Part shown: positions 21,496 to 33,597 of the stretch, piece after piece | How positions within the stretch are numbered: the stretch's first letter is position 1 | Layout of the letters: each line of letters opens with the position of its first letter | Source: Tethya wilhelma | Lineage: Eukaryota > Porifera > Demospongiae > Tethyida > Tethyidae | DNA length: 64,000 nucleotides | Direction: 5' to 3' | Assembly: GCA_964030475.1 (NCBI GenBank) | Contig: CAXIPT010000007.1 | Span: 2,539,318-2,603,317 of the forward strand | Program-made: the position numbers and the translations under genes | The notes under the pieces: model-generated | Databases searched by the model: none | The model's input: the letters and a program-made list of their open reading frames with translations, nothing else | Told to the model about the DNA's origin: nothing

Positions 21496-22084
21496 TATGA
21501 TAACACAGGATCATCAGTCTACACACAACACTAGGATAGGTTCTCAGAAGCACCGACAGTAGGATTATAAATTTGAAAGCAATGTAACTATATAGTATAC
21601 AAAGAAGAGAGCTTATAGAGTTTAGGAATGCAGACAAATTGATGCATGGAATTATGCATTCTAGTGGGGGATAAAAAATTCCCATAAATGAAACTGTACA
21701 TATACACTGTGGGCTTGAAAAAGTATGCAGCAAGCCATGCAATAATATTATATGTTGTGGTTGACAGCTATGCTATAAACTTAGGAAAATCCCCATATTA
21801 TATACCCTTTCTGTAACAGCGATGCAGCATAGAGGTCCTTTGAATTCTACAATCAGACAACAATCTTACAGGATATATAGACAAAAAATTGATCATGCAT
21901 CTTGCTTGCATGGGGATAACTAGACAATAATATTCTAATCAAACAAACTCAATTTCCAAATTTAATGGCGTACTATAACAATAGGTGCAATGATACTATA
22001 CTAGCTGTAGGCCTAAAGAGTCAAACAATTATAGAATTTAATGCACCCTAACATTGACGAGAAGCAGGAACTCAAAGTTCAGCT
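21496..22084. other. Intergenic, no gene seen
   Basis: AT-rich spacer between two convergent secreted-protein genes. I see no conserved feature. Confidence 0.5.
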
Positions 22085-23095
22085 TTAGTTCACGTAGAGC
22101 TTAATTTGCTCCAGTAATACATCTTCTCTTCTGTTTGCATCATTAGTACACACTCGGAGCTCAATATCATCACTTGTTTCCTCTTCAAGCTCCATACAGA
22201 ACCATGGTCCACCACGATCACAGCACTGGTTTTCACCGGTACAACCTTCTCCATCCCAGAGAGGGTCGTCAAAATAATAGCGGGCTTGTTGAGCAACACG
22301 GTTACCAGTCTCACAGTAGTAGTTGCTACCAACAAATGATGAGATGGTCCCTTGAAATGAACTCCATGGATTAATACAAGGGCATGCTGTATGACCATGA
22401 TGACTGGTTGTCAATTCACTGGGAGCTCCAGCTAGTGTCCACACATGATGTCTTGGTGAGCCATGAGTTATACTGACACCGTCAACATAGGTTTGGTCAA
22501 TCCTAGGAGTGGCCCGTGAAGGGCCGAATCCATTTGGCTCAAAGTACTGATATCCAATGACCTTCCCACACACTCGAGTATACTTCACTCCTTGGACTGG
22601 GAAGGTAGTGGAGGCACAGCCTGGAGCAAGTGATTGCTTGTGGCAAAGATGCTTTTGAGGTTCATCAATGTTGCCAAGGAGATCATATCTCAGTCCAGAA
22701 GGACACTGTGTTTGATTGTTCCTCATGTCCACGTTAGCAATCCTCATCCAACCACCAGTCTGATTGAAGCTCTGAGGGTTGATGTCGCAGTACACTCCCA
22801 ATGGTCCAGACTTCCCCTGAATCCAATAGTAGCCAGACTCACATCCCGGCAACACTTCGGCTATCTGCTTGCAAGAGAGTGCAGGATATTCTGGAGTCAG
22901 TCCAAGATAAGCATTCACAAGGTGAGAAGATATTTCATCCTCTATGACTTTCTTGATTGTTGATATGGCATCGTTGCTCACTTGCACATCTTTCACCCCA
23001 GTACCATAGTATGAGAGAACTGAAGATGACACAGCTGCAGCACTCACATAGCCAGTGAAGAGGAACAGAGAGATGAACAAAGTAGGATGGAACAT
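22085..23095 (-). CDS. Fibrinogen-like secreted protein, intact
   Basis: A 336-residue single-exon gene. I start it at the ATG at 23095, which begins a signal peptide (MFHPTLFISLFLFTGYVSA); a longer open frame upstream is 5' leader containing the TATA box (23172-23179). The N-terminal half has a fibrinogen C-terminal-like core (GCESGYYWIQ...GVYCDINPQ...GGWMRIANVD). The second half is the conserved domain with YVDGVSITHGSPR, FVGSNYYCETG, DPLWDGEGC, CCDRGGPWFC and the EDVLLEQIKLYV end. Such proteins are secreted or cell-surface; a recognition role would be a guess. It lies between the two duplicated blocks and diverges from the copies in them. Confidence 0.85.
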   Translation of the reverse strand: MFHPTLFISLFLFTGYVSAAAVSSSVLSYYGTGVKDVQVSNDAISTIKKVIEDEISSHLVNAYLGLTPEYPALSCKQIAEVLPGCESGYYWIQGKSGPLGVYCDINPQSFNQTGGWMRIANVDMRNNQTQCPSGLRYDLLGNIDEPQKHLCHKQSLAPGCASTTFPVQGVKYTRVCGKVIGYQYFEPNGFGPSRATPRIDQTYVDGVSITHGSPRHHVWTLAGAPSELTTSHHGHTACPCINPWSSFQGTISSFVGSNYYCETGNRVAQQARYYFDDPLWDGEGCTGENQCCDRGGPWFCMELEEETSDDIELRVCTNDANRREDVLLEQIKLYVN

Positions 23096-24049
23096 TTTAT
23101 ATGCCAGCTGATGGATGATTTCTTGATGTATTGCAGTCGTTGCCAATGTGAAATTTGCCGAGGATTTGCACCTTTTATAGTCAAACAATCACTGACTATC
23201 AAATATTTTTATGCTGGTAGTTGAAGCTGGAGTAAAAGGATGCAACAATCAAAATTAAATTACCCAAAGACTACATCCAGGGGATATACCTGCCTCATGC
23301 ACAAACAGGATGTGGGTAACATAATGAAGACTGAATTGTGCAGCAGTATCACAATTGGAATTTTTTTTTTGAGGAAAAGAAATTTTCAGATTTGCTGATA
23401 CATTTGAATTTATGGATTTAATGGTAGCCAATTCTTGAATTATCCCACTTAACTGGTATAGGTATAGTGAAGCTAGAGTAACAGGATGCAACTATCAAAA
23501 ATAATTCAGTATTATAGCAGTCATAAGGATTGGCAGTTTTTATATGATCCAACACCCATTCTAAGAATCATTATCCCAATTATTAACAGGTAAACTAATT
23601 ATGTAGGTAGTTGAAACTAGAGTAAAAGGATGCAACAATCAAAAACAAATTACACAAAGACTACATCAAGGGGATATACCTGCCCCATGCATAAAAAGGA
23701 TGTGGGTAACATAATGAAGACTGGATTGTGCTGACTTGTGAATGTATTATCAATAATCATGCATGTATGATGAGACCAATATCACAATCAGCAGTAATTT
23801 TTTCGAGGAAAAGAAATTTGTAGATTTGCTGATATACATTTGAATTTATATGGATTTAATGTTTGATGCATGGGTTGTGTTTCCTGTATAGCTACTGTAG
23901 GCTGAACTGCACAATTTACAAAGAGGGGGGGGAGGAGAGAGAGATTAACCCACCTCTGCAATAGCAGCGAAAATTCCATGCTTCCTTGCATGCAAGGACC
24001 ATAATTATGTTGAAGAGCCAAACATCCTGTAGCTGAGCACATCTAACAG

Positions 24050-24162
24050 CTAGCCTCATTCCCATGCAGTCTTTTTCTCTCCACTCATGTATCTGTACTG
24101 TGGTTCTGGGTGTGATCTAAGTATGGATACACAAGTGGAAGCCTAGGAATTTAATGAGGCTA
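24050..24162. mobile_element. hAT-like MITE (family D), duplicate
   Basis: The copy of 13915-14024 with the same tctaacag flanks (24042-24049 and 24163-24170). Confidence 0.65.
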
Positions 24163-24446
24163 TCTAACAGCAACATTAATTTATCAGGAGTGTATGCAAA
24201 TGAGAAAAATAAAGGAGAAGGGGAGGAGTGGCAGCATGCAGGCAGGAAATTGTGAGTTCAATTAAAATTTTAATCAACTAAAATGGCTGTCATGCTTGTG
24301 AAATTACCAATTAGCTATTTAACAGCAAGTAGGTAAAACAATTATAACAATTACATGACACTGTATTCAACTTTTATAAGTATCAACAGTCAAGTCAACT
24401 ATAAAATGTACTTTTATCAAAGAGAAGTAAAACTTAAAATTCAGTT

Positions 24447-25472
24447 TTAGCACACATAGAGCTGAATTTGCTCCAGCAATACATCATCTCTTCTGACTTC
24501 ATCATTGGAACAAACTCGAAATTCAATATCATCACTTGTTTCTTCTTCAAGCTTCGTACAGAACCATGGCCCACCACGATCACAGCACTGGTTTTCACCG
24601 GTACAACCTTCTCCATCCCAGAGAGGGTCGTCAAAATAATAGCGGGCTTGTTGAATAACACGGTTACCGGTTTCACAGTAGTAGTCATCACCAACAAATG
24701 ATGAGGTGGTCCCTGTAAAAGTTTCTGATGGATTGATGCAAGGGCATGCTGTATGACCATGAATAGAAGTAGTCAATTCAGTTGGGGCTCCAGCTGGTGT
24801 CCACACATGTTTTCTTGGTGAGCCATGAGTGATGCTGACACCGTCAACATAGGTTTGGTCAATACCAGGAGTGAACCGTGAAGGGCCAAATCCATTTGGC
24901 TCAAAGTACTGATATCCAATGACCTTCCCACACACCCTGGAATATTTGACTCCTTGCACTGGGAAGGTAGTGGAAGCACAACCAGGAGTCAGGAATTCTT
25001 TGTGGCAAAGATGCTTTGGACGCTCATCAATATTGCCAAGGAAATCATACATTAATCCACAAGGACACTGCGTTTGATTGTTCCTCATGTCCACGTTAGC
25101 AATCCTCATCCAACCACCAGTCTGATTGAAGCTCTGAGGGTTGATGTCACAGTACACTCCCAATGGTCCAGACTTCCCTTGAATCCAATAGTAGCCAGAC
25201 TCACATCCCGGCAACACTTCGGCTATCTGTTTGCAAGAGAGTGCAGGATATTCTGGAGTCATTCCAAGATAAGCATTGGAATTCGTAAGATGAGAAGTTA
25301 TTTCATCCTCAATGACTTCCTTGATCGCTGATATGGTATGGTTGCTCAGTTGCACATCTTTAATGCTACCACAATAGTATGAGAGAGCTGAAGAAGATGC
25401 AGCCTCAGCACTTGCATAACCAGACTGAGTATGGAGCAATAGCAAAGAGATGAAAGAAGTAAGTTGAAACAT
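24447..25472 (-). CDS. Fibrinogen-like secreted protein, intact
   Basis: A 341-residue single-exon gene. The start at 25472 gives a signal peptide, MFQLTSFISLLLLHTQSGYA. It has the fibrinogen-like core (GCESGYYWIQ, GVYCDINPQ, GGWMRIANVD) followed by the conserved Cys-rich C-terminal domain (YVDGVSITHG, FVGDDYYCETG, DPLWDGEGC, TSDDIEFRVC) and the end LLEQIQLYVC. A TATAAAAG box lies at 25531-25538. It is the working counterpart of the frameshifted copy at 14328-15351. Confidence 0.85.
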   Translation of the reverse strand: MFQLTSFISLLLLHTQSGYASAEAASSSALSYYCGSIKDVQLSNHTISAIKEVIEDEITSHLTNSNAYLGMTPEYPALSCKQIAEVLPGCESGYYWIQGKSGPLGVYCDINPQSFNQTGGWMRIANVDMRNNQTQCPCGLMYDFLGNIDERPKHLCHKEFLTPGCASTTFPVQGVKYSRVCGKVIGYQYFEPNGFGPSRFTPGIDQTYVDGVSITHGSPRKHVWTPAGAPTELTTSIHGHTACPCINPSETFTGTTSSFVGDDYYCETGNRVIQQARYYFDDPLWDGEGCTGENQCCDRGGPWFCTKLEEETSDDIEFRVCSNDEVRRDDVLLEQIQLYVC

Positions 25473-26561
25473 TCTGTTCACTGGGAAGCTGGAACGACAA
25501 TATTATCTGACAGTTAGTCAACGAGCTTTACTTTTATAGTCATGCAGTCCAGCAACTCCATGGTATGTCATTAAGATTGAATAAGCATGTTGATTCATCT
25601 CACATGACAGATAGGTATATATGAATGTATGTACATGTTATACTTCCCACCAACTAAAAAAAAGTCTAGATGGACTTCACTCCACTAGATGCATTTGCAT
25701 GGCTAAAAATTAAAATTTTAATACTATGTTGCAATATTAACTGGTGCTGATTAGGCAGCCATATCCCTTATATGTGGTGATACTACTATGATTCAGTCAA
25801 GCTGATCTGGCTCTTAACTGGATGAGTCATCAGATTGGCTTCACAAATCAGATGATGAAAGGTCGCCCACATAAAGTTAGGATCAGACACCATGCAGCTG
25901 CCATTAGACTCTTTGATCGAAGCTGTACTTAGTAACATGCAGTCAGGGGAAAAGTACATCATGAAGTCCATCTTGTGATAAGAGATGCACAAACACCACA
26001 CACAAAATCTATTAATAGTCTTGTATCAAACCATCGATTCGAAGCCAATGTCAAGACATGTGGTCACTATAATTTACGATGACACAAAAATTGAATTATC
26101 TATGGCACTGCATATAGTGAGGTGTAAATTGTATTACCTCTATAGTGCTGTCATGACTTGGTGTGGTTTGTAGAATATAGATATTCATTATTAATGATTT
26201 CATGTGATCTCAATGGGTGAGTGCAAGAGATCGAAGTTTCTGTTATATAACATCATAATAACGAATTCCATGCATGGTCTTGCTCTACAAGTATAGTCAG
26301 CAGCTCGAGCCGTAGGATATGCGAAATCAATATGAAGTGTCACCCTAATCATTGCATGATAAACTCAATCGACTATCATACATTCCTACATCAGGAAAAT
26401 AATAAGCTATAGAACTTAAGTCTGTGCATGCTTGCAGGAGAATAACTTAATTTCTAATCCATTTCTAATACCATTATATAGAAAACGCTCACTTGATTGA
26501 CCACAATCCATACCAGACCAAGAATGTACAACAGCATTGCATAATAGCACTCACATAGCCA

Positions 26562-26843
26562 GTGAAGAGGAACATATTGGGTCAGACAACAATGAGAAAT
26601 GGATTACTGTCAGACATCGAAGAAGAAGGAGGTCTAAACAATGTATATACCAGTAGTGATGATGAGTTGGATTTGGCTAAAGCTAGAGAAGTCAAATACC
26701 AGGAAAGAAATAATATATACCTGGCTTGTACATCTGTCAAGGATGTACCAATCTTAACGTTGCATGGACCCCCATCAAAGCATCACCAATTTGTTCTAGA
26801 ACAAGATCTAAAACTATCAAATAACTATAGTTTTTTTTGTTGA
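26562..26843 (+). other. Unidentified 80-90 codon ORF
   Basis: An open frame with an acidic start (SDIEEEGGLNN, SSDDELDLAKAREV) and a HGPPSKHHQFVLEQ segment. It is broken in the left duplicate. No family recognised, and no ATG context (an internal ATG is at about 26592). Confidence 0.25.
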
Positions 26844-27024
26844 TTTTGTTGTTTTTGTTGTTGTTTATTTGCTTGTTTAATTTAACTTAAAGACTTTCAT
26901 CACTAGTCAATGTTTGTCCTTCAACCCAAAATTAATGCAACAGTTCTCAGAAATCTGCAGTATACTGTACTAGATATCACTACCAGTTAGTTTTGAGGTT
27001 GTAAAGCTATTATTATTATTATTA

Positions 27025-27180
27025 TTATTACAAAGAGATGAAAAAAGTAGGATGGAACATTTCATAGAGTATAGCTGATGGATGATTTCTTGATGTTTTA
27101 TAGTCATCATCAATGTGAAGTTTTCCAAGGATTGGCAGCTTTTATAGTCCAAAAATGGCAAATTTAAAATGGCATGCCAA
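27025..27180 (-). pseudogene. 5' remnant of a fibrinogen-like gene
   Basis: The minus strand shows the leader, a TATAAAAG-like box (about 27141) and the ATG plus first ~9 signal-peptide codons (MFHPTFFIS) of a 22085-type gene. It then runs into a TTA microsatellite at 27009-27030. The coding body is gone. Confidence 0.6.
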
Positions 27181-27840
27181 TCAGCCAATAACATCATACT
27201 GAAAGGTTATGACTTCACAGGATGATTGGTGCTGACTTGCATGGCACTAGCTCCTATCAGTATAATATTAACAGTAACAGCTATATAGCTAGTGGCATCC
27301 ATAGGCCTTACACAAAAAGGAAGAAGTATATCACAAAAAGGAATAGCCTAAGAGATGAAGGCATAATGGAGCCTATAATAAGTTAAAGGTTAAGACAGCT
27401 TGCAATTTGCAAATTTAAAAGGAAGTGAACTGCTGTTTGCCATATGTTTGTTGCCATGACTATACAGACTGAGATCTTTTGAAAAAGAAAGGTTAACTGA
27501 CTGACTCTTGCTGAGACTAGGGCTAGAAACAGGGAAACATGATATCACCATTAGCTATATTCATTTTACTAAAGTATAGATCTATAGTATGACTATCAAG
27601 ATAATTTATATATCAAATAATCTTCTCAGCACAAGTATAACAGTTTAATACTGATGAGTTCACATTAAAGGCATTGCCAAGTAACATGAATCAATGGGAG
27701 TGTATACACTGCATGAAGATTGCTATATGACTTCCTTATCAACACTCTGACTACAAACCACAGCAACATTAATTGCTTCCTGTCACATGCTGCAGTGTCA
27801 TAGGACTAAGGACACATAGATAATCTTTCTTTGCCAGTTT
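27181..27840. other. Spacer upstream of the first TRIM-NHL gene
   Basis: No gene seen. AT-rich sequence with the doubled motif 'cacaaaaaggaa' near 27310-27340. Confidence 0.5.
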
Positions 27841-27872
27841 TACTGTTAAAGCTATTCAGTGTGTCAATAATC

Positions 27873-30108
27873 ATGGCCACAAATGTGTTGTCCTCTGCTA
27901 CTTGTGGACTGTGTTCTGAGCTCTTCACTGATCCACGTATGCTCCAGTGTCTTCACTCCTTCTGTTTGAACTGCCTCAAGAAACACTTTGAAGAACAAGA
28001 GATGAAATCCAACCCTAAATGTCCCACTTGCAAGATAGTCATCTCCATTCCAGAGGGAGGGGTGGAGGCCATTCAAAAAGACCTCCATGCTAGCAATGAA
28101 GCTGAAGTAGCTCTGTACCAAGAGAAGGTGAAAGGTCAAGCAGACATTAACTGTGATCAATGCATTATCAACACATCCAATGGTCCTGCTGTTTCATTCT
28201 GCTGCAACTGCTGTGAATTTCTGTGTAAGGTTTGCACCAATCACCATCAAACCTGGAGGAAGACTTTCAATCATGAGCTCATTGAAGTAGGCGAGAAAAA
28301 ATCAAAGGCTCCAAGCTCCAGTACCATTTTGAAGAGTGTCTCACAGAGGCCAATGTATTGCCAGCTACATGGAGATGAGATATTGAAGTATTACTGTCTC
28401 ACTTGTGGCACCCTGATCTGTCGTGACTGTGCTGACTATCTACATACTGGTCATGACCGTAATCTAATCACAACTGTAGCTGAAAATGAGAAGAAAGAGT
28501 TGCTTTCTGTCCTTGATGAAGCTAACTCTGTCAAAGCTAAGCTAGAAGATGCCATGGCTCAAAGTGAGAAGACCATGCAACGTGTACAAGCCAAGCAGAA
28601 GGCCGTGGATGAAGAAATTAAGAGTTCGTTTCAATCCATCTATGAAGCGCTTCGTGCTCGTGAAACAGCCCTATTAGCGGAAAGTGCTGAGATTGCTCTT
28701 GGGAAAAGTACAGCTCTCAGCATGCAGTATGAAAGGCTAAAATCAGTTCACAGTGAGCTATCATCCACATCCAAGGTGATAGCTGAAGCAACTAAAGCCT
28801 ACAGCCCAGCAGAAATGCTCTCCGCTAAAGGTGCAATGACTGTCAAACTTCATGATGCTCTTGAACAGTTCAAGATTTGTGACACTGAGCCTTGTAAAAA
28901 TGAAATGATGCCTGGTACCACTCTGGACAGCACTGAGCTGATAAGAGAAATCTCTTTATTTGGTGTGGTCACTGGAGGGTGCTTCCCAGCTATATAAGTG
29001 TACAGCTGATATCATGTATGTCCCCTCAGCTGTTGTTGGTAAAGAGAGGAAGATGGTGATTAGTGCTCGTGACAAGGAAGGCAAGGAGTTCCCTTATGGT
29101 GGAGAGAGAGTTCGTGCTGAGTTGCGTCTCATGGGATCACATGATCCACCAGTGATGGGTGGAGTAGTGGACAAGGAGAATGGAAAGTATGAAGTGACCT
29201 TTACACCCAAGGTGTGTGGGGAGCATGAGCTAGCCATCACCATTGGAGGAGCTCCTATCAAACAAAGTCCATTCATCATCAATGTGAGACAAGACAAGAA
29301 CTACGCCTCTACCTCAGGACCTCAAGCAACCTTTAAATGCTCCAGTACCACAATGGATGTTGCTGTTGATGACAATGGTGATGTGTTTGCTGCTGATGGA
29401 GGGTATCACTGCATATCCGTCTTTGACAAAAATGGTACCAACATCCGCACTATTGGAACTGCCGGTCAGTCTGGATCTGAGGAGGGTCAGTTCAATTGTC
29501 CCAGTGCCATAGTGATCAGAGAAGGAGTGCTCTATATTGCAGATGCAGCCAACCATCGTGTTCAGAAGATGACCACATCTGGGAAGTTCCTGTCAATGTT
29601 TGGCTCACAAGGATCAGGAGCTGGTCAGCTCAACACACCTAGAGGAATATGTCTTGATCCTGATGGCCGAGTGTTTGTCTCAGAGTATAACAACAAGCGA
29701 GTGTCTGTGTTCAATCCTGATGGAACATTTATCGAACACATCACTGGCAATCTTAGCAATCCATGGGGTGTAACCTTTGACCCTACTGGTAACCTCCATG
29801 TCGCTAACTATGGTAGTAGCTCCATCTCAGTGTTCTCTCCTGAAGGCACCTTCATCTCTAAGTATGGTAGTGGGGTGATCCAGTATCCAGCTGGTATAGC
29901 CATCGACGAAGATGGATACTGTTTTATTGGTGAACACTACAACTCTAGTAGTAGTTACAGTAACAGTCATTTTTATGTGTTGGATCCCTCCCATAAGCTC
30001 ATCAATTCAGTTCAGAACTTCAAATATGTTACTGGAATTACACTGAGTAGAGAATGCAGTGTATTCGTAGCTGATTATAACAATAATCGGGTACTTCAGT
30101 ATTGGTAA
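27873..30108 (+). pseudogene. TRIM-NHL protein, copy 1, frameshifted
   Basis: The frame from ATG 27873 encodes a C3HC4 RING (CGLC...CLHSFC..C...CPTC), two B-boxes and a coiled coil, but stops at 28997. Where the sister gene reads 'agctcagagtac', this copy has 'agctatataagtgtac', 4 bp longer, which creates the stop. The second frame continues at once to 30108 with a filamin-type repeat (DPPVMGGVVDKENGKYEV...SPFIINV) and about five to six NHL repeats. RING-B-box-coiled coil-filamin-NHL is the TRIM2/TRIM3/TRIM71 layout: a ubiquitin ligase with a beta-propeller. Identity to 30859-33090 is high. It could be a pseudogene, a two-protein locus or a sequencing error. Confidence 0.8.
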
Positions 30109-30789
30109 GTTGTACCATTTTGTCTCCTTTGTATGAGACCCTAGGCCTACTGTAAGTCTGTATAATTTGAACTATAGACACTCATGATTTTTGTGTCACC
30201 ACTTACTTAGTATATTGTTGTAATAGGATTTAGTAACTCTTTATTCGTAACAGTGTCACATCAATTATTCGTAAAGACATATAAAATATTGATCAGTTAT
30301 CCGATACATGTGCACCCATGTTTGTGTATAAATGTCCCATTGAATTAATACAAAATCAAGTCAATTTATATGCCATATAATGTATATACAGACAGTACAG
30401 TACATACATGCATGTTGAAACTGATATAGTATGTCATAGTAGAGAAACTCGTCGGGCATGCATATCCTAGGCTAGACTATAGCGCATCTGATTAAGCTGT
30501 TGGTAGTAAGTGATGCTGACAAATACAGTCCAGGTCGATACAAGAAGGGAACTATAAGTTGGGCCCAAATCTTTTCAGGTAAAGTACAGTAATCCATTGG
30601 CCAATATAAAAAACAGTACTTCCACTTTTTACAGTGGCAAAATAGTGAGAGTACATCCAATGATAACTTTTCACATAATTTTATGGACAGATAGCATGCA
30701 GGTTTAGACCAGTGGATGTGGGCAACACTTTGACTAAACCACATTGCTTCCTGTTATGACACAATGTCATGTGACACATGCCTTAGTTC
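30109..30789. other. Intergenic between TRIM-NHL copies
   Basis: No gene seen. AT-rich sequence in which the region just upstream of the second TRIM start resembles that upstream of the first (cttcctgt.a, acactttgac), as expected for a tandem duplication. Confidence 0.5.
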
Positions 30790-30858
30790 ATGACTCACTA
30801 TATTGAAATTGACAGGCTTTCTTTGTCAGTTATATATTTGTGTCAATTAGCTTCAGTC

Positions 30859-33090
30859 ATGGCCTCAAATGTGTTGTCCTCTGCTACTTGTGGACTGTGT
30901 TCTGAGCTCTTCACTGATCCACGTATGCTCCAGTGTCTTCACTCCTTCTGTTTGAACTGCCTCAAGAAACACTTTGAAGAACAAGAGATGAAATCCAACC
31001 CTAAATGTCCCACTTGCAAGAAAGTGATCTCCATTCCAGAGGGAGGGGTGGAGGCCATTCAAAAAGACCTCAATGCTAGCAATGAAGCTGAAGTAGCGCT
31101 GTACCAAGAGAAGGTGAAAGGTCAAGCAGACATAAGCTGTGATCAATGCATTATGAACACATCCAATGGTCCTGCTGTTTCATTCTGCTGCAACTGCTGT
31201 GAATTTCTGTGTAAGGTTTGCACCAATCACCATCAAACCTGGAGGAAGACCTTCAATCACGAGCTCGTTGAGGTTGGTGAGAAAAAGTCAATGGCCCCAA
31301 GCTCCAGCACCATTTTAAAGAGTGTCTCACAGAGGCCAATGTATTGCCAGCTACATGGAGATGAGATTTTGAAGTACTACTGTCTCACTTGTGGCACTCT
31401 GATCTGTCGTGACTGTGCTGATGACGAGCATGCTGATCACAAACGTAGTAGAATTGAGAAGGTGGCTGAAAATGAGAAGAAAGAGTTACTTTCTGTCCTT
31501 GATAATGCTAACTTTGTCAAAGCCAAGCTAGAAGATGCCATCGCTCAAAGTGAGAAGGCCGTGCAACGTGTCCAAGCCAAGCAGAAGGTCGTGGATGAAG
31601 AGATCAAGACCTCTTTTCAAGCTGTTTATGAAGCAGTTCGTGCTCGTGAAGCAGCCCTGTTAGCAGAAAGTGCTGAGATTGCTCTTGGGAAATGCACAGC
31701 TCTCAGCATGCAGTACGAAAAGCTGAAATCAGTTCACAGTGAGCTATCATCCACATCCAAGGTGATAGCTGAAGCAACTAAAGCCTACAGCCCAGCTGAA
31801 ATGCTCTCTGCTAAAGGTGCAATGACCTCTACACTTCAAGATACTCTGGAACAGGTTAAGAGCTGTGACCTTGAGCCTTGTAAAAATGAAATGATGCCTG
31901 GTACCACTCTGGACAACACTGAACTGATAAAAGAAATCTCTTCATTTGGTGTGGTCACTGGAGGGTGCTTCCCAGCTCAGAGTACAGCTGATATCATGTA
32001 CATCCCTTCAGCTGTCATCGGTAAAGAGAGGAAGATGGTGATTACTGCTCGTGACAAGGAAGGCAAGGAGTTCCCTTATGGCGGAGAGAGAGTTCGTGCT
32101 GAGTTGCGTCTCATGGGATCACATGATCCACCAGTGATGGGTGGAGTAGTGGACAAGGAGAATGGAAGGTATGAAGTGACCTTTACACCCCAGATGTGTG
32201 GGGAGAATGAGCTAGCCATCACCATTGGAGGAGCTCCTGTCAAACAAAGTCCATTTATCATCAATGTGAGACAAGACAAGAATTATGCCTCTACCTCAGG
32301 TCCTCAAACAACCTTTTGTTGCCCTGGTACCACTTATGATGTTGCTGTTGATGACAATGGTGATGTGTATGTTGCTGTACATGGATCTCACTGCATATCT
32401 GTCTTTAATAAAAGTGGTACTAACATCCGTACTATTGGAACTCCCGGCCAGTCTGGATCAGGAGAAGGTCAGTTCTCCAATCCCAGTGGTATAACCATCA
32501 GAGAAGAAGTGCTCTATATTTCTGATACAGCCAACCATCGTGTTCAGAAGATGACCACATCTGGGAAATTCCTATCTATGTTTGGCTCTCAAGGATCAGG
32601 AGCTGGTCAGCTCAACACACCTCGAGGAATATGTCTTGATCCTGATGGCCATGTGTTTGTTTCAGAGTATGGCAACAAGCGAGTGTCAGTTTTCAATCGT
32701 GATGGAACATTTATTGAACACATCACCGGCAATCTCATCAATCCGTGGGGTGTAACCTTTGACTCCACAGGTAATCTCCATGTTGCTAATTCTGGTTGCA
32801 ACTCCATCTCAGTGTTCTCTCCTGAAGGCACCTTCATCTCAAAGTATGGTAGTGGGATGATCCGGAGTCCAGCTGGTATAGCCATCAACGAAGAGGGATA
32901 CTGTTTCATTGGTGAACACTACTATAGCAGTGATGGTCTTACTTACAGTCGTTTGTTTGTGTTGGATTTCTCCCACAAGCACATCAATACTGTTCAGAAA
33001 TTTAAGTATTCCAACGGAGTTGCACTGAGTAGAGATGGTAGTGTCTTTGTAGCTGATTATAACAATAAACGTGCCATTCAATATTGGTAA
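30859..33090 (+). CDS. TRIM-NHL protein, copy 2, intact
   Basis: A 743-residue single-exon gene. An in-frame ATG 69 bp upstream exists, but 30859 (MASNVLSSATCGLC) matches the paralogue. The RING finger ligands are C11, C14, C26, H28, C31, C34, C50 and C53. B-box 1 is at about 96-140, B-box 2 at about 165-205, an alpha-helical coiled coil at 210-345, a filamin/ABP280 repeat at about 370-475, and NHL repeats to the end (each with the GxxxxPxGIxxDxxGxVFV pattern). By family it is a cytoplasmic E3 ubiquitin ligase and possible RNA-binding regulator. It is intronless, unlike PEX6, in whose large intron it lies antisense. Confidence 0.9.
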   Translation: MASNVLSSATCGLCSELFTDPRMLQCLHSFCLNCLKKHFEEQEMKSNPKCPTCKKVISIPEGGVEAIQKDLNASNEAEVALYQEKVKGQADISCDQCIMNTSNGPAVSFCCNCCEFLCKVCTNHHQTWRKTFNHELVEVGEKKSMAPSSSTILKSVSQRPMYCQLHGDEILKYYCLTCGTLICRDCADDEHADHKRSRIEKVAENEKKELLSVLDNANFVKAKLEDAIAQSEKAVQRVQAKQKVVDEEIKTSFQAVYEAVRAREAALLAESAEIALGKCTALSMQYEKLKSVHSELSSTSKVIAEATKAYSPAEMLSAKGAMTSTLQDTLEQVKSCDLEPCKNEMMPGTTLDNTELIKEISSFGVVTGGCFPAQSTADIMYIPSAVIGKERKMVITARDKEGKEFPYGGERVRAELRLMGSHDPPVMGGVVDKENGRYEVTFTPQMCGENELAITIGGAPVKQSPFIINVRQDKNYASTSGPQTTFCCPGTTYDVAVDDNGDVYVAVHGSHCISVFNKSGTNIRTIGTPGQSGSGEGQFSNPSGITIREEVLYISDTANHRVQKMTTSGKFLSMFGSQGSGAGQLNTPRGICLDPDGHVFVSEYGNKRVSVFNRDGTFIEHITGNLINPWGVTFDSTGNLHVANSGCNSISVFSPEGTFISKYGSGMIRSPAGIAINEEGYCFIGEHYYSSDGLTYSRLFVLDFSHKHINTVQKFKYSNGVALSRDGSVFVADYNNKRAIQYW

Positions 33091-33386
33091 GAGTTATAAG
33101 ATTAGTTTAAAATTCTTAGGTGATCAAATCATTTTCTTAGTGTATCAGTATTTACAAGTGACTGTATATATACCATTTTTCATTTGTATATACAATTATG
33201 CAATTAAGATTAATTGTCAGATAATTATCTGTTTGAACTAGTTACGATTAGTTTTGTCAGTTTGTGATGTTGTAAAGAGAATATATACACATAAGTGTTT
33301 ATTTTAAAATTAATATTACTCCTGTATAATAACTGAGCGCGAGACAATTTCCCTGCAATCATTCCTTGTGCATGAGCAGCTTCATA

Positions 33387-33597
33387 CCGTATAGCGGGAA
33401 ATTTTTGTGGGGGGAAAATTTTTTCGAATTTCGCAGTTTGGTAGCTTTCCGCAAAAATTTTCCCCCACGAAATTTGTAAGGTATGTGGTCGTCACGTAAT
33501 GTTGTGCGTTGAGACGCAATCCATAATTTTCCCCGCGAATTTCTATTCAAGAGGACAACGCAAAAATTTTCCCCCACGAAAATTTCCCGCTATACGG
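33387..33597. mobile_element. Foldback MITE, family C
   Basis: Ends ccgtatagcgggaaattttt...ttcccgctatacgg between TA dinucleotides. It is the same element as 21290-21495 in the opposite orientation. Confidence 0.75.

Larger units (their letters stand above)
23605..26996. repeat. Segmental duplication, right copy
   Basis: The direct repeat of 13475-16878, about 10.1 kb apart. It carries the intact version of the fibrinogen-like gene and the unbroken version of the unidentified ORF. Confidence 0.85.
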
